DNA of 64,000 nucleotides from Pseudomonas sp. KUIN-1. GTDB taxonomy: Bacteria; Pseudomonadota; Gammaproteobacteria; Pseudomonadales; Pseudomonadaceae. The DNA is taken from NCBI RefSeq assembly GCF_009176725.1, contig NZ_AP020337.1:2294001-2358000 (forward strand). The letters are read 5' to 3'. A program made the translations under genes and the position numbers. Of the stretch, positions 8,001 to 17,700 are shown one piece after another; within the stretch, counting starts at the first letter, position 1; each line of letters opens with the position of its first letter. A model generated the notes under the pieces. It made no database searches. It had not been told where the DNA came from and worked only from the letters and a program-made list of their open reading frames with translations.

Positions 8001-10092
8001 TGTATTGCGCGGTATGGATTATGCGCATCGCTTGCAGATCGTTGCTGTCGATGTGGTCCCGCTCCTCGAGTATTGCCCGGCCCAGGCCGTCCAGAACAGA
8101 GCGGGTCTTGACCTTGCGGGCGTCGACCAGCACTTGTTCTGCCTGCTGCCCCGCAGCGGAACACAGGGTGTACAGATACTCGCGACTGGCTTCATCACTT
8201 GAGTCCGGTGCGATCGTTTCTTTGGTCAGCCGGTTCAGCACGTCATAGACATAGCGGATCTCCACGCCTTCTTCCAGGGTCAGCAGCACCTGACCGGTCA
8301 ACAACGACTGTTGTTGCTGCTTGCTTATGCGGGTGTTGTCGAAGCCGATCGTGGTGATGTCTATGAGTTGTACCGGGACCTCCAGTTGCCTGCTCTTGCT
8401 CTTGCTGTACTCGTAGACGGTAACGGTGTCGTTTCCATTCAGGGACTCGATATTTTTCCCGGTTCGACCATGCAGGAATGGCGCATCCGGCTGGTTGATG
8501 TACTCCAGCAGGACCTTCTGCAACTCTACACAGGTTCCATCGCTTTCAAGCTGCAGCAGCGTTTCGCTTTCCGGCACGATCCAGTCGGGTAACTCGCTGT
8601 CGGCCAGTGCAGGCAATGTCTGGTAGCGATAACGTGTGGCCAGGGTCGGGGCCCCGAGCTGCGACGATGGAGCGGGCTTGACCACTTTTTCTTTCAGTCG
8701 GGAGACAAACCCTTCCGCATCGGCCGGGCAACCGTCGCCACCGGCGGCCGGGTACCAGCTGCTGACTTCTTCGATGCCGTCGGCGCGGGTATGCACCAGC
8801 AGGTTGCCGTAACTGTCATAGGTATCGGTGACGGTCTCTGTGCGGGTCCGCTCAGGCGCGTCCAGCCGTTGCCAGCGGGTGGTGATTTCGCTGGGTAGCT
8901 GACAATCGTTGGGCTGTCTGGAGTAATGCTCGCCCTGCAGGATGTTGTAGGCGGTCGTGACCGTCAGCTGGTTTTTGTTCTGGGTGGTGACTTCAAGGGT
9001 CTGCAAGTGGAAGCGGTTGAAGGTCCGCTCTATGCTGCGCACGGCCTTGTTGTCGACCCACAGGCTTTCGGTACAGACATAGTTGTAGTCCTGCAAATAT
9101 TTATAGAGATTGTCCAGGCCGTTGTCCTCCCAGGCGATGGGCAACCCTGCACCGAGAAAGTTTCGTGAGCGTTGCTGGCCGTCCTTGTAGGTATATCGCA
9201 CATCGATCTCTGCCTGATTCAGGCCGGGATCGATGATGTGCTTTGTCACCCTGGGCACGGGCATGCGACCGGCGCTGGATGGAAACGCATGGCCCTCGTC
9301 CTGGTAGTAAACGTTTTCGCTGATTCCAGCAGGTGTCTCCACATGCCTGACGCATAATTGATTGCCGTTCTCCAGGCCATATTCGAAGCGCCACGACGCT
9401 TTGTTTTCGGTGGGCAGGGTGATGCGCGATACGCGTTTGTCGCTGCCTGCGAGGGTCATTAGAAAGCGCGCCAGCGGAGTACCGCCGGTGCCTTCGTCCG
9501 GATGCAGATCCAGCTCGACGGAGGTGGTGCTGCGGGCAATTTTCAGCAGCGTCTTACCCAGGTCGTCAGTGATTGAAGCAAGCCTGTAGGTGCTGCTGTT
9601 GAACACCGTGTGCTTGAGCGCAATGCTGTGCCCCGACGGCGCGATGATTTTCACCGGCCAGGCCATTCTCTTATTGCCGCTGCTGTGCAACTCGAGGATT
9701 TCCACCAGACCTGATTTGTGCGCCACCCGGTAAGACTCATCGTCCAGTTTGTAGAAGTGGAAGGTGTCGAGCTTCTTTTCCGTCATCGTCAGTTGGCCGT
9801 TGCTGCTGGTGCCGTCGACCCGGAAGGTCTCGCCTGTGCTGAGGGACAGGATCTGAGTGGCAGGGTCGTACTGCGACAACTGCATGTTCCAGCCCAGGCC
9901 ATAGCCGCTGTCCAGCGTATTGAGCTGGCTGTAGGACAGGTCGAGTCGGAACCCTGGCCCGCGCAGGTCATTGCTTTGCAGATCGGGCAAGCTGATCGAT
10001 ATGTTGTATAGCCCGGTGCGTGGGTCAACGCCGCTTTTCAGACAACTCATGAAATTGAGCGCGTTGGAGTGCACGGAAGTAGAAGCAGCCAT
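5041..10092 (-). CDS. Rhs/YD-repeat polymorphic toxin, hydrophobic proline-rich C-terminal tail
   Basis: The 1683-residue product begins MAASTSVHSNALNFMSCLKSG, with GAGG about 8 bases before the ATG. There is no signal peptide and no PAAR domain. The body has many YD/Rhs repeats (such as YDGLGRCTEQTD and YDALGR-like units) that form the family's encapsulating shell. The Rhs core runs GNGYRAYNPGMMRFHSPDS to NPIAWRDPTGH, ending at residue 1419, with the Asp residues used for self-cleavage in TcC/Rhs relatives. The final 264 residues (5041-5835) are unlike those of the other Rhs protein here: two or three hydrophobic segments (IMLAVGVVFTALGAYATV and following), an Ala/Lys-rich stretch and a Pro-rich end. 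A short Lys/Gly repeat (VKGVVKGRIKGGVKG) lies in the body. No immunity gene is evident. The substrate of the tail is unknown. Confidence 0.85.
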   Translation of the reverse strand: MAASTSVHSNALNFMSCLKSGVDPRTGLYNISISLPDLQSNDLRGPGFRLDLSYSQLNTLDSGYGLGWNMQLSQYDPATQILSLSTGETFRVDGTSSNGQLTMTEKKLDTFHFYKLDDESYRVAHKSGLVEILELHSSGNKRMAWPVKIIAPSGHSIALKHTVFNSSTYRLASITDDLGKTLLKIARSTTSVELDLHPDEGTGGTPLARFLMTLAGSDKRVSRITLPTENKASWRFEYGLENGNQLCVRHVETPAGISENVYYQDEGHAFPSSAGRMPVPRVTKHIIDPGLNQAEIDVRYTYKDGQQRSRNFLGAGLPIAWEDNGLDNLYKYLQDYNYVCTESLWVDNKAVRSIERTFNRFHLQTLEVTTQNKNQLTVTTAYNILQGEHYSRQPNDCQLPSEITTRWQRLDAPERTRTETVTDTYDSYGNLLVHTRADGIEEVSSWYPAAGGDGCPADAEGFVSRLKEKVVKPAPSSQLGAPTLATRYRYQTLPALADSELPDWIVPESETLLQLESDGTCVELQKVLLEYINQPDAPFLHGRTGKNIESLNGNDTVTVYEYSKSKSRQLEVPVQLIDITTIGFDNTRISKQQQQSLLTGQVLLTLEEGVEIRYVYDVLNRLTKETIAPDSSDEASREYLYTLCSAAGQQAEQVLVDARKVKTRSVLDGLGRAILEERDHIDSNDLQAMRIIHTAQYNAWNNVQHETDYDWFASQQRFATRNTYAYDDWNVQCVITSDHGVQTHQYYDPIGNEEHKGPVQKTWVQSSDAKPLISGRSETWLNMFGKPDKIKTQNADGEKDLGSQTFLYDGLGRCTEQTDASNHTTLFSYDAWSRMVTTRLPDGSEAHRDYAPHSNTELPIGLKMMHSDGITNTLAGKQAFDGLGRLTLSQAGQRIEQYEYEDGHRQVKTRKTAKGDDISYTYNLALTDQIVSSTAPDDTVGFGYDNVSARLTSATNQQGKRVYAYDAHNQLTKETWKDLQDRTWKTVHRTSLQGRAMYRTDVEQKDVKNSVKGVVKGRIKGGVKGVETIYRYDDFGRLENVVQGNVEVTILYDTLGQPSEMTTCDQAAGTRLVNRMKYDDQGQEILRTQIAGNHPVRTLEQQWQTDGLMQSRHLQEAGNTLLLETFKYDARGRLTGVIYSGSTLPVHASGRAILKQTFIFDSLDNMIQTTTEFADASTEMAFFHYGKEDDPDPLSRDRCQLLGITYRPPRGTPDPTFRYDANGNQLDDEHGNRLYYDSQSRLLRVEKPAGEPISTYAYDGHDHLATTRNGSDSEILRFYQDQQLSSTVQDDRRTQFLYIDEQPVGQQTIGEPAETLLLLTDANQSVLAEFQQDKLRTAVYSAYGERHSDDALLSVAGFNGEICEKDTGWYLLGNGYRAYNPGMMRFHSPDSLSPFGAGGVNPYTYCLGNPIAWRDPTGHDASSQSGRLRRPDEDAIPAEMPGGIGIQTWIMLAVGVVFTALGAYATVTSFGLAAPASVPVTVLGMTMTAQTAAYVATGLLAAGTVLGAASTAATTYGAAKGNETAFRLGEYLAYAAVPLDLAGGVFRSAVKSALKAASKAASKAAVEPAVRTANSAAASPTTGAEAGLRGSLSSTDQGAGGGLRSMGSARNTTSLVGEVTASPNTSTPFASVPAGGMQPIPRAVAPTPVAPPPRPQSSGQYFFRLRQYLPRLRRNGDLRTVRN

Positions 10093-10252
10093 GGAGCGGA
10101 CCTCGCTGATTGATGCGTGACAAGCGCAGCGGTGCCTGACGATTGTGCAGTCCTTGCGCTCTGGTCATTGACGACCCCCAAGCCTGAACGCCCGAAGACG
10201 TTCGTGTGGCTGGAGGTCTTGCCTAACCCTAACAGTCCGTACCCGGGCAACA

Positions 10253-10272
10253 ACCTAGCAGTAGTGCTAGTG
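10253..10272. promoter_or_regulatory. lux-box-like palindrome in the divergent rhs/P47-like promoter region
   Basis: CTAGCAGTAGTGCTAG at 10255-10270 is a perfect inverted repeat (CTAGCA, GTAG, TGCTAG). It fits the CTnnCAnnnnTGnnAG pattern of DNA sites bound by LuxR-family regulators. It lies in the 282-base divergent region, about 160 bases from the leftward rhs start and about 105 bases from the rightward giant gene. I infer that one LuxR-type protein could control both sides. The 87-residue LuxR-type HTH protein at 25337-25600 is a local candidate, but the pattern match is by eye only. Confidence 0.45.
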
Positions 10273-10374
10273 GGCAACTGATGTGCATCGGCGTAAAAAA
10301 ATCCTATCCGCATTCTCAGGGGCAACCCTTGCGATATACCCATTTCAGGCGGAAACGAGAAAGGAGTCTCACTC

Positions 10375-13300
10375 ATGGCGCTGGATCTTCCCGCCCCCAA
10401 GGTGCCCGACCTGCAGCAGCCCGGGAACTACCTCGATCTTGATCAGTTGGGCGGTGCCGACCTGACCACCTGGATCGACTATCCAGGTATCAAGAACGGC
10501 GATCGGTTCATGCCCAACTGGCGAGGTTGCGGTGCCCAGGGCGCAGTGGAGGACTATGTCGGCGATGTTATCGAGGTCGTCGGGTTGCAGCCCGAAGGCA
10601 TGCCCCTGTTGATCAATAATCCGTTGCTGATGAGGCTTGATAAGGGGTGGGTGTTTTACTCGTACATTGTCGAAGGTCGCCCTGATGAATCCCTGCGCCT
10701 GTTCTTCTATGTCGGTAAGCCACCGTCAACGGCCGCCGGGCTGGGGGTGCTGCAATGCAAGGAGTCTCACGATCTGAAGCTTGATCCTGACCTGCTGTGG
10801 CAAATCAGTGAAGTGTTGTTCGTGGCGCCGCCGTATCAGGCGATGCGCGTGGGCGACAGGGTGACCCTCACACTGGATCTTTATTTCGATGAAAGCACTT
10901 TCTGGTACTCGTTGGTCCGGTCCCGGGAATTGACGGTGAAAGAGGTGGGCCAGCCTCTGCAGTGGCCGATAGGGTCCAACGAACTTGAGCCAATCAGAGA
11001 TGGCTTCGCTCTGATGAGCTACCGCATCGAGTATGCCGATTCCACATTGACAACGGTTTCGGCCACTCAGTCGCTGGCTTTCGTCGCACCGTCAACGGCG
11101 TTATTGCCCGCCTTGACCATCAAGGATTTCAACGGTGGCTCACTGGATCCGGAAGCCTTTCCTGACGGCGTCACCCTGCTGGTCGATCCTTTCGGCATGC
11201 AGATCGATGACGATGTCGTGGTTTATGTCTCCAGCGGCAATCGGCTGGTGCAGACCCTGCGGGCCGACCTCTCCAATCTCGACAGTGGCGTACTGCAGTT
11301 CTCGCTGGCTCAGGCCTGGCTTTCTGCCAATAACGGCAAGGAAATCGAGCTGGTGTATCAGTACGCGCGACCGGGCAACGCAGCCAGCTCGTTACCGCGC
11401 AAGGTCATTCTGAGTCGACCGCTCGATCTACCTGCGCCCGTTATCGAAGACGCCATCATTGACGGCTCCGGTGAAGGGACCGTCACGGGCTATATCTTTG
11501 CCTCGCAGCTGCAGAGCGGGGTGACGATTCGCATACCGAAAGAAGCGTTTATCGGCGACGATTACACGGTACAGATGCATTGGGAGGGGTACACAAGCAC
11601 GGGCAGCTTTATCGCTGATCCTTCGCCAGGCGATCCGCGCCTGTTCGTCATCCCGCCCACAGCGGTCCCGGCCAATATGGGCAAGTGGGTCGCCGTGTAC
11701 TACAAGGTCGTCTCAGCGTCGCAATCAGGCACTTCGCAAGTATTCAATCTGGAAGTCAGAGCCCTGGGCTCCGTCTGGCCGTACATCCAGATCATGCGAC
11801 CACGCGTTACCGATGCCCTGCTTGACCTCGCCAGGGTCCCGCCAGAAGGTGCAGGTCTGGACCTGGAATCCTGGGCCTACATGGCTCCCAGGCAACGGGT
11901 ACGCATCAAGGCCACTGGCTTGCTGCCGTCGGGCCTGGAGCAAACGGTCGGGCTACGTACCGGCGCTGCAGAACCGGTCAGCGAGGCGGAACACCAGGCC
12001 AGGCAGCTGTCGGTAATCATCCCGAGGGGGTTTCTGGAAAGTCTGCAAAGAAACAGACCGACCAACACCGTGACGGTTGAAGTCAGCTTTGATGAAGGGG
12101 CGAATTACACACAGTTTCCGTCTATCGATTTCACGGTGCTGGACGATGTTTTTTCACGGGCCGGCGGGCTGGCGCAGGACGCAACGGTCACCGGCATGAC
12201 CCCACACTTACACGGACGTAATCCTATGGCTACTAACACGCTGAACAACCTGACCGAGTGGATGAAAGACCCCGCCAATAATGTGATGTGGGGCTGGGAT
12301 TCCATCGCGGCAATGGCCCGAGGCAAGGTGAATAACCTGTTGCTTCAGGAGTACATCGCGCGTTTTTCGTCGAACGCCTATCTGCAGCCTGTGAGCGGAG
12401 AGGTGGCACTGAGCGACGGGTTTAAAGAAAATATTCACAATTTCATTCTGGATGCGCCCAGGCTGGCGTTCACGAACGATAACCTCGGTCAGTCGCATGC
12501 GACATTGACCTGTTCGGTTCTGGGCGGAACCCAATTGACGATGAAGAATAACGTCGACAATTGGGAAGCCTACAGAATTATCCATATCGATGCGCTGCAA
12601 GGTCCGAAACTGACACTGGATCTCGCGCTGGAAAGGGTCCCGGGTGATGTCCAGAGCGATGGCCGGGTGCGGCTCGACCTCAAGGACAGTGATAATTTCA
12701 TTCTGACCTTCGCGGTTGACAGGGCTGACCGGGCACTTGGCGGGGATTTCTTCAAAGCCCTGTTCAGTGCGTTGCCGGACGAGCAGCGCGTATGGACGCT
12801 GGGCGTGATCAAGCGTGGCAGCAATAATCTGATGCACCCCCAGTCGTTCAAACTGCGCACCCAGACCAATCCTGCCGCGCCTCTCGACCCGCAGGCCGCC
12901 AACTACGGCGACGGGGCCGTGCTGGTGTTCATTCGCCTGGCGGGCAGTCAGGAAGGCGGCGACATCCCGGTAGAGTACCAATACCTGATACCGGATGATG
13001 CCGGGAAAGATTATTCGGCCACGGTGTTGTTCAGTGCGGAGCGTACGTTCAAGGCGGCACTGTTCATTGGCGAAGTGACCAAGACCATTGCTTCGATTAT
13101 TGAAAACGGGGTGTTCAACAGTGTTCATGACGGCTCCGGCCGCTTGATCAAGGCGACGGCCACGTCGGGCAGGCTGACGACCTCCGAAGCGAGCAGCCAG
13201 GACGTCAAGGTTGACATCAATGGCGTGGCGGTCTTCGCAAATGTCTACAAAGCCGGGACCTGGCTTGATGTGTCAGGGAGCACGCCTTTGTCTGTGGAGC

Positions 13301-14667
13301 TCATTGGCGATGGCACGGTGGCACTGACCTGGAAGTCCAAAGCCACCCCCAGCGTTGTGCTTACGTTGCCAGGCCATGGGACGCTACTGGTCATGAGCAA
13401 GGTCGTCACGGTCGATGTACGGTGCATTTATACCTTTGCCGAAGAAAACAACGACCTCGTTCTGATCCCCGGTCTCACGATAAACACCACCATCGATGAC
13501 CTGACTTCCGTGGAGATCCCTCCACCCGCTAACAGCTTTTCATTACTGTTGTTAATAACGTCGGTAAAAAGCAATTTCGAGAAGCTGAACAAGGATCCGT
13601 TCGAGTCCGACATCAAAGCCGTACTGGCACGCAAACTCGCTACCCGTGTGCCGATCAGCGCGTTCATCCGGGACAGTATCGATCTCAATTTCAACGAAGC
13701 CATTGTGCCTGACGTACTTCGTGCGCCCAGAGACATCGCCGCCTTCGGCCGCATCAACAGTTCCGGGGCAGACTTTGTCGTCAGCCCGGCGGAGCACCTG
13801 ATGGTCGTCGACAGTTCCACCACCTTCTCCATTCAACCGCCGGGTGCGAATGTGACGTGGGATGTCGAACTTCTGCAAGGTGATGCGCAGAACTTCGGTG
13901 CCGTCAACGGCACCGGCCGGTATTACGCGCCGGAATCCTCTTTGACCGAGCTTGCGTTCACGCGTGTTCGGGTAATAGCCACTGACGTGAAATCGAACGC
14001 TCGAAGTTCGGCCCTGGTCACGATCGTCACCAACCCGATCACCCTCAATCCATTGATTCAGGTATGTGACGCCGGGCAGACCGTGGAACTGCAGGCAGGT
14101 TCGCTCGGCACCGAAGAAATGGACTGGTCGCTCAAGGATCCGGTGGCTGGCGAAAGCGGTGTTCTGGAGCCCAGCGCACTGGCCGATGGTGATCATCGTT
14201 ACGTCGCGGCGCCAAAGGTGACCGGTAAAACCTATGTCCTGGATCAGATCGTCGTGACCAGCCAGCAGGCGAGTGTTTCGTCGTGGGTACTGGTAAAGCA
14301 CCAAGTCCCACTGTTAACCGTAAAAGTCGTAAAAACCGTGGAGGTTTCTGAAGTTCTGGACGTTGAGAAAGTCGGGGACCACGTGGACGTTGTGAGCATT
14401 CGTGCCGATCAGGTTCAACTGCAAGCGTTTGCCAATGGCCTTACGCCGCCCGGCGTCAAATGGAGAGTGGGCGCCGGGCGCGGGCGCATCGATGACGGCC
14501 TGTACACCCCCGACGTAGCGTCAACTGACCGGTTTGTGCTGATTTTTGCCGAGGCCCCGAATGCAATCCTTGGCGTCATAGAAGGGCATATCGTCTTGCC
14601 ACTACCACTGGACCGGTTTGCTACGGATCTGGAATTGATGAAAGGCAAAAAAGCACAGGCGTTCTAA
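10375..14667 (+). CDS. Giant P47/OrfX-like (TULIP?) and Ig-repeat protein, toxin-locus component
   Basis: The 1430-residue product starts at an ATG with AAGGAG 8 bases upstream and has no signal peptide. Residues 1-580 look like four to five tandem beta domains of 110-120 residues; compare LPALTIKDFNGGSLDPEAFP near 246 with LPAPVIEDAIIDGSGEGTV near 352. A head begins at about 636 with GWDSIAAMARGKVNNLLLQEYI (split by me at residues 640-661) and includes YLIPDDAGKDYSATVLFS at 870-887. Residues 1120-1412 are Ig-like strands with NPLIQVCDAGQ, WRVGAGRGRIDDGLYTPD and GHIVLPLPL. From residue 636 on, the plan recurs twice in the next gene. The head recalls P47/OrfX TULIP proteins, which accompany toxins in clostridia; this is a motif memory, not a search result. 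It is probably cotranscribed with the next gene, 50 bases on. Confidence 0.6.
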   Translation: MALDLPAPKVPDLQQPGNYLDLDQLGGADLTTWIDYPGIKNGDRFMPNWRGCGAQGAVEDYVGDVIEVVGLQPEGMPLLINNPLLMRLDKGWVFYSYIVEGRPDESLRLFFYVGKPPSTAAGLGVLQCKESHDLKLDPDLLWQISEVLFVAPPYQAMRVGDRVTLTLDLYFDESTFWYSLVRSRELTVKEVGQPLQWPIGSNELEPIRDGFALMSYRIEYADSTLTTVSATQSLAFVAPSTALLPALTIKDFNGGSLDPEAFPDGVTLLVDPFGMQIDDDVVVYVSSGNRLVQTLRADLSNLDSGVLQFSLAQAWLSANNGKEIELVYQYARPGNAASSLPRKVILSRPLDLPAPVIEDAIIDGSGEGTVTGYIFASQLQSGVTIRIPKEAFIGDDYTVQMHWEGYTSTGSFIADPSPGDPRLFVIPPTAVPANMGKWVAVYYKVVSASQSGTSQVFNLEVRALGSVWPYIQIMRPRVTDALLDLARVPPEGAGLDLESWAYMAPRQRVRIKATGLLPSGLEQTVGLRTGAAEPVSEAEHQARQLSVIIPRGFLESLQRNRPTNTVTVEVSFDEGANYTQFPSIDFTVLDDVFSRAGGLAQDATVTGMTPHLHGRNPMATNTLNNLTEWMKDPANNVMWGWDSIAAMARGKVNNLLLQEYIARFSSNAYLQPVSGEVALSDGFKENIHNFILDAPRLAFTNDNLGQSHATLTCSVLGGTQLTMKNNVDNWEAYRIIHIDALQGPKLTLDLALERVPGDVQSDGRVRLDLKDSDNFILTFAVDRADRALGGDFFKALFSALPDEQRVWTLGVIKRGSNNLMHPQSFKLRTQTNPAAPLDPQAANYGDGAVLVFIRLAGSQEGGDIPVEYQYLIPDDAGKDYSATVLFSAERTFKAALFIGEVTKTIASIIENGVFNSVHDGSGRLIKATATSGRLTTSEASSQDVKVDINGVAVFANVYKAGTWLDVSGSTPLSVELIGDGTVALTWKSKATPSVVLTLPGHGTLLVMSKVVTVDVRCIYTFAEENNDLVLIPGLTINTTIDDLTSVEIPPPANSFSLLLLITSVKSNFEKLNKDPFESDIKAVLARKLATRVPISAFIRDSIDLNFNEAIVPDVLRAPRDIAAFGRINSSGADFVVSPAEHLMVVDSSTTFSIQPPGANVTWDVELLQGDAQNFGAVNGTGRYYAPESSLTELAFTRVRVIATDVKSNARSSALVTIVTNPITLNPLIQVCDAGQTVELQAGSLGTEEMDWSLKDPVAGESGVLEPSALADGDHRYVAAPKVTGKTYVLDQIVVTSQQASVSSWVLVKHQVPLLTVKVVKTVEVSEVLDVEKVGDHVDVVSIRADQVQLQAFANGLTPPGVKWRVGAGRGRIDDGLYTPDVASTDRFVLIFAEAPNAILGVIEGHIVLPLPLDRFATDLELMKGKKAQAF

Positions 14668-14717
14668 GCGGACGTGCGCGACGTCTTATCTATATCAACA
14701 TCACAGGAGGTGATGTC

Positions 14718-17700
14718 ATGGCTGGTTATTCAGCGGAAAGTCTGCTGGCATGGATGAAAAATACCACGCGTCTCAGAGGCTGGGACGCGATCATTGCTCT
14801 GGATGGCGACAAGGTCAACGAGCTGCTTGAACATATTTACCAGCAGGGTGTGGCGCAGGGGCTGTCGCGTCCGGTGCCGGACGGAAGTATCACGATTCCC
14901 GATACGCATGATGCTCATTTTTTCTCGGGTTGTGTGCTCGGGGCGCCGACCTTGTCGTTCAAGGACAGTGTTCTGGGACATTCCCTGCTGGCCTGGCGCC
15001 TGCCAGTTATCGCCGGCATGCATACCGTGGTAGAGAGCGCTCAGGGACAGCACAATGTTCACAGAATCGCTGCCTACGATCCGCTGAACGCGCCGGACCT
15101 GGATTTCGATCTGGAACTGAATAGTCAAAGCGCGGATCTGGTGGTAGAGCTTGGCCTGGCTAAAAACCTTTCGCTGGATTTTCCGGGCGGTTCTACTGAA
15201 CGCAGCAAGATCGGCGAGTTTTTTCAAGGTTGGTTGAGCAACCCTGAAAATCAAGAGCAGAGGTTAAGGCTGGGTATTTTCAATGAGCAGAGCAACGAAT
15301 TGCTCAACGTGCGCAGAATTGATGTGCGGTCACAGCTTGAAAGCCCCGATGCTGTATCGGTCCATAAAAAAGGCGCCTTGTTGCTGTTCACGACCCTGGA
15401 GTACGGGGTGACGGGCGGGATTCCGGATGGCGATTCTGACTTTCGTTACCTGATTCCCAACGATGCTCAGCATTCGTACTCGGCGACCGCCGTGTTTTCC
15501 TCCCACGCGCTGCACCGCGCTGCCTTTGGTGGTGCGGTGATACAAATGCTGCAAGCGCCCGACTTCAGCTTCATCGTTCCGGAGGATAAACCGCTGCAGC
15601 GAATGGTCGCTCAGGCCGGTACTTTTGCAGTACCGGCCGGAGACTACCGGAGCGCAGAATTTGTCTTCGAATCCGAACCTTTCAGTGTCCAGGCCTTCAA
15701 CGCCCAGCATCCCCTGACCATTGATTTCGAGTACGCCCAGACTACGCAGACCTGGGAATTCCCCTGCACGCTGGGTTTTCGCTACAGGGCGCTGGACAGC
15801 GATCAATGGCAATCGCACAACGCCACCTTCAACATCAGCCTCAAGCACGAGTTTCATCTGATTGAAAGTGAGTCAGATGATCAGGCAGTGGAAGGGCATC
15901 TTTATGCACCTTACCTCTTCGACCATGAAGTCAGCGCCGCTCCAGGAACGCTGGACAACCTGAGTGCCAGAGAACTTGAGCAGATCAACGGCTTCGTGGC
16001 CTATACCGTCAAACACGCCTTGCTTCAAGGGTTGAGCAAAACCCTGGATGCCACCGGCGCCGAGCGCTTTCTGGCCGGCTGGTCATTGCCTGACGAGCAA
16101 GTGCTGCAACCCGTACTCAAACGTCTGCCTTATGACCTCGCGTTGTTCGGTCGTATCGATCCCGCTGCGTCCACGTTCAGTATCGTCGAGCAACAGGCAC
16201 TGATCAGTACAGGCGAAACGCTGCAATTGACCACCCGGCCTGCGCGCCCGGGCATCGTCTGGTCGCTGGCAAATCCATTGGATGGCGGTACTGACGGTCT
16301 GGGGGAAATTGATGCGCAGGGTCGGTATGTGGCTCCCGCAGCACTGCCCGTGAGGCAGGGTTTTCAGCGTGTACTGATCAAGGCGATGGACCCCGTGTCG
16401 GGGCATGGCAGTACCGCAGTGTTGACGGTGCTCACCAGCAGCGTCAGCGTCAGCCCGTTGATTCAGGTGTGTAATTACGGTCAACGGATAGCGCTTTCAG
16501 CACGCAGTTCGCGCGCAGGCAACCTGAAATGGACGGTGGTCGATCCGGTGCCCGGACAAAGCGGGACGCTTGAGGATGGCGTCGATGCGCCGCATGAAAA
16601 ATTTTACGTCGCCGGTGCAGGGGGGGCAGGGAATACCTATGTCCTTGACACAATAACGGTCAGCGATGACCAGCACACCGAATCAATCCAGGTACTGGTT
16701 CTTCGCCACTCACCGATGCTGCCCATCACGCTTGCCAGCGTCAATGACCAGCGTGCCGAGCTGACAGTCGTCGTCAATGGCCACAAGCTTCCAGTCACCT
16801 GGCGTCTGAGCGGGCCGGGCTCCATAGACGCCGCGGGTGTGTACAGCAGCGATTCCAACGCACCCGAACGCTTCGTTGTCGTGTTCGCAGAAATTATGGA
16901 CGAGTACCTTGGCACGATGGCCGGACACCTGATTCTGCCGCTGCCATTGAGTGGCTCCTCCGGTGTATTGCAGGCACTGACCGGCCCCGCGCTGGGCACG
17001 GCGGGTAATACAATGCCCCGTTCACTGAGCGCTATTGTGCAGCAAGCCGGTGCAGGTACCTTGACCCAGGGCTGGGGAGCCGTCGCGGCGGTCAGTCGCA
17101 GCGATCTCAACCGGCATATCGAGCAGCAATACATCGAGCGCTATCGGGAGCTGGCCTTCTTGCCGTTGTTCACCGGTGAAATTGTGGTGGATGAGCGACA
17201 AGGCGACACTGTTCGTCTGAAGCAGGTCGTACTGGGTGTGCCGGTTCTGTCGTTTGTGGCTGACTCGGCGGGCTCCAGCAGTGTTCTTGTCACGATGAAC
17301 ATCGTGTCGGGCCGTTACAGCGGCTTGCATCAGCCGCAGGGCAGCGCAACCACCGTGTCCGGCAGCTTCATCATCAGCGAGCCCATGGGCTTCAGGCTGG
17401 CGATGACGGTCGATCTCTTCGTGGGAGAGGAGGGGCATGTGCTGCTCGATCTGGCTGACGGGGCTGGCGTTGCCTGTAATCTGGGCGGCGTCGATGATGC
17501 GATCAATCAGGCACTGGCAGATTTCTTTGCCCGGGAGTTCAAGCAGATTGCGCTTCATTGCCGGGTTTTCTCAGTCCTGCAGGCACAGCTCAATCGTTAT
17601 CATGTTCAGACGCCAACCCGCTTGCGGCTCCTTACCCGCGCCGCGCCGCGTTCAAGCGACGCGCGCATGGACAACGCGGGTGATGGCGCGCTTATGCTGT

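Noticed and set aside
12208..14304. Minus-strand frames of 250-306 codons opposite the first giant gene
   Set aside because: They run antisense to a continuous 1430-codon frame that has a good ribosome site and repeated motifs.
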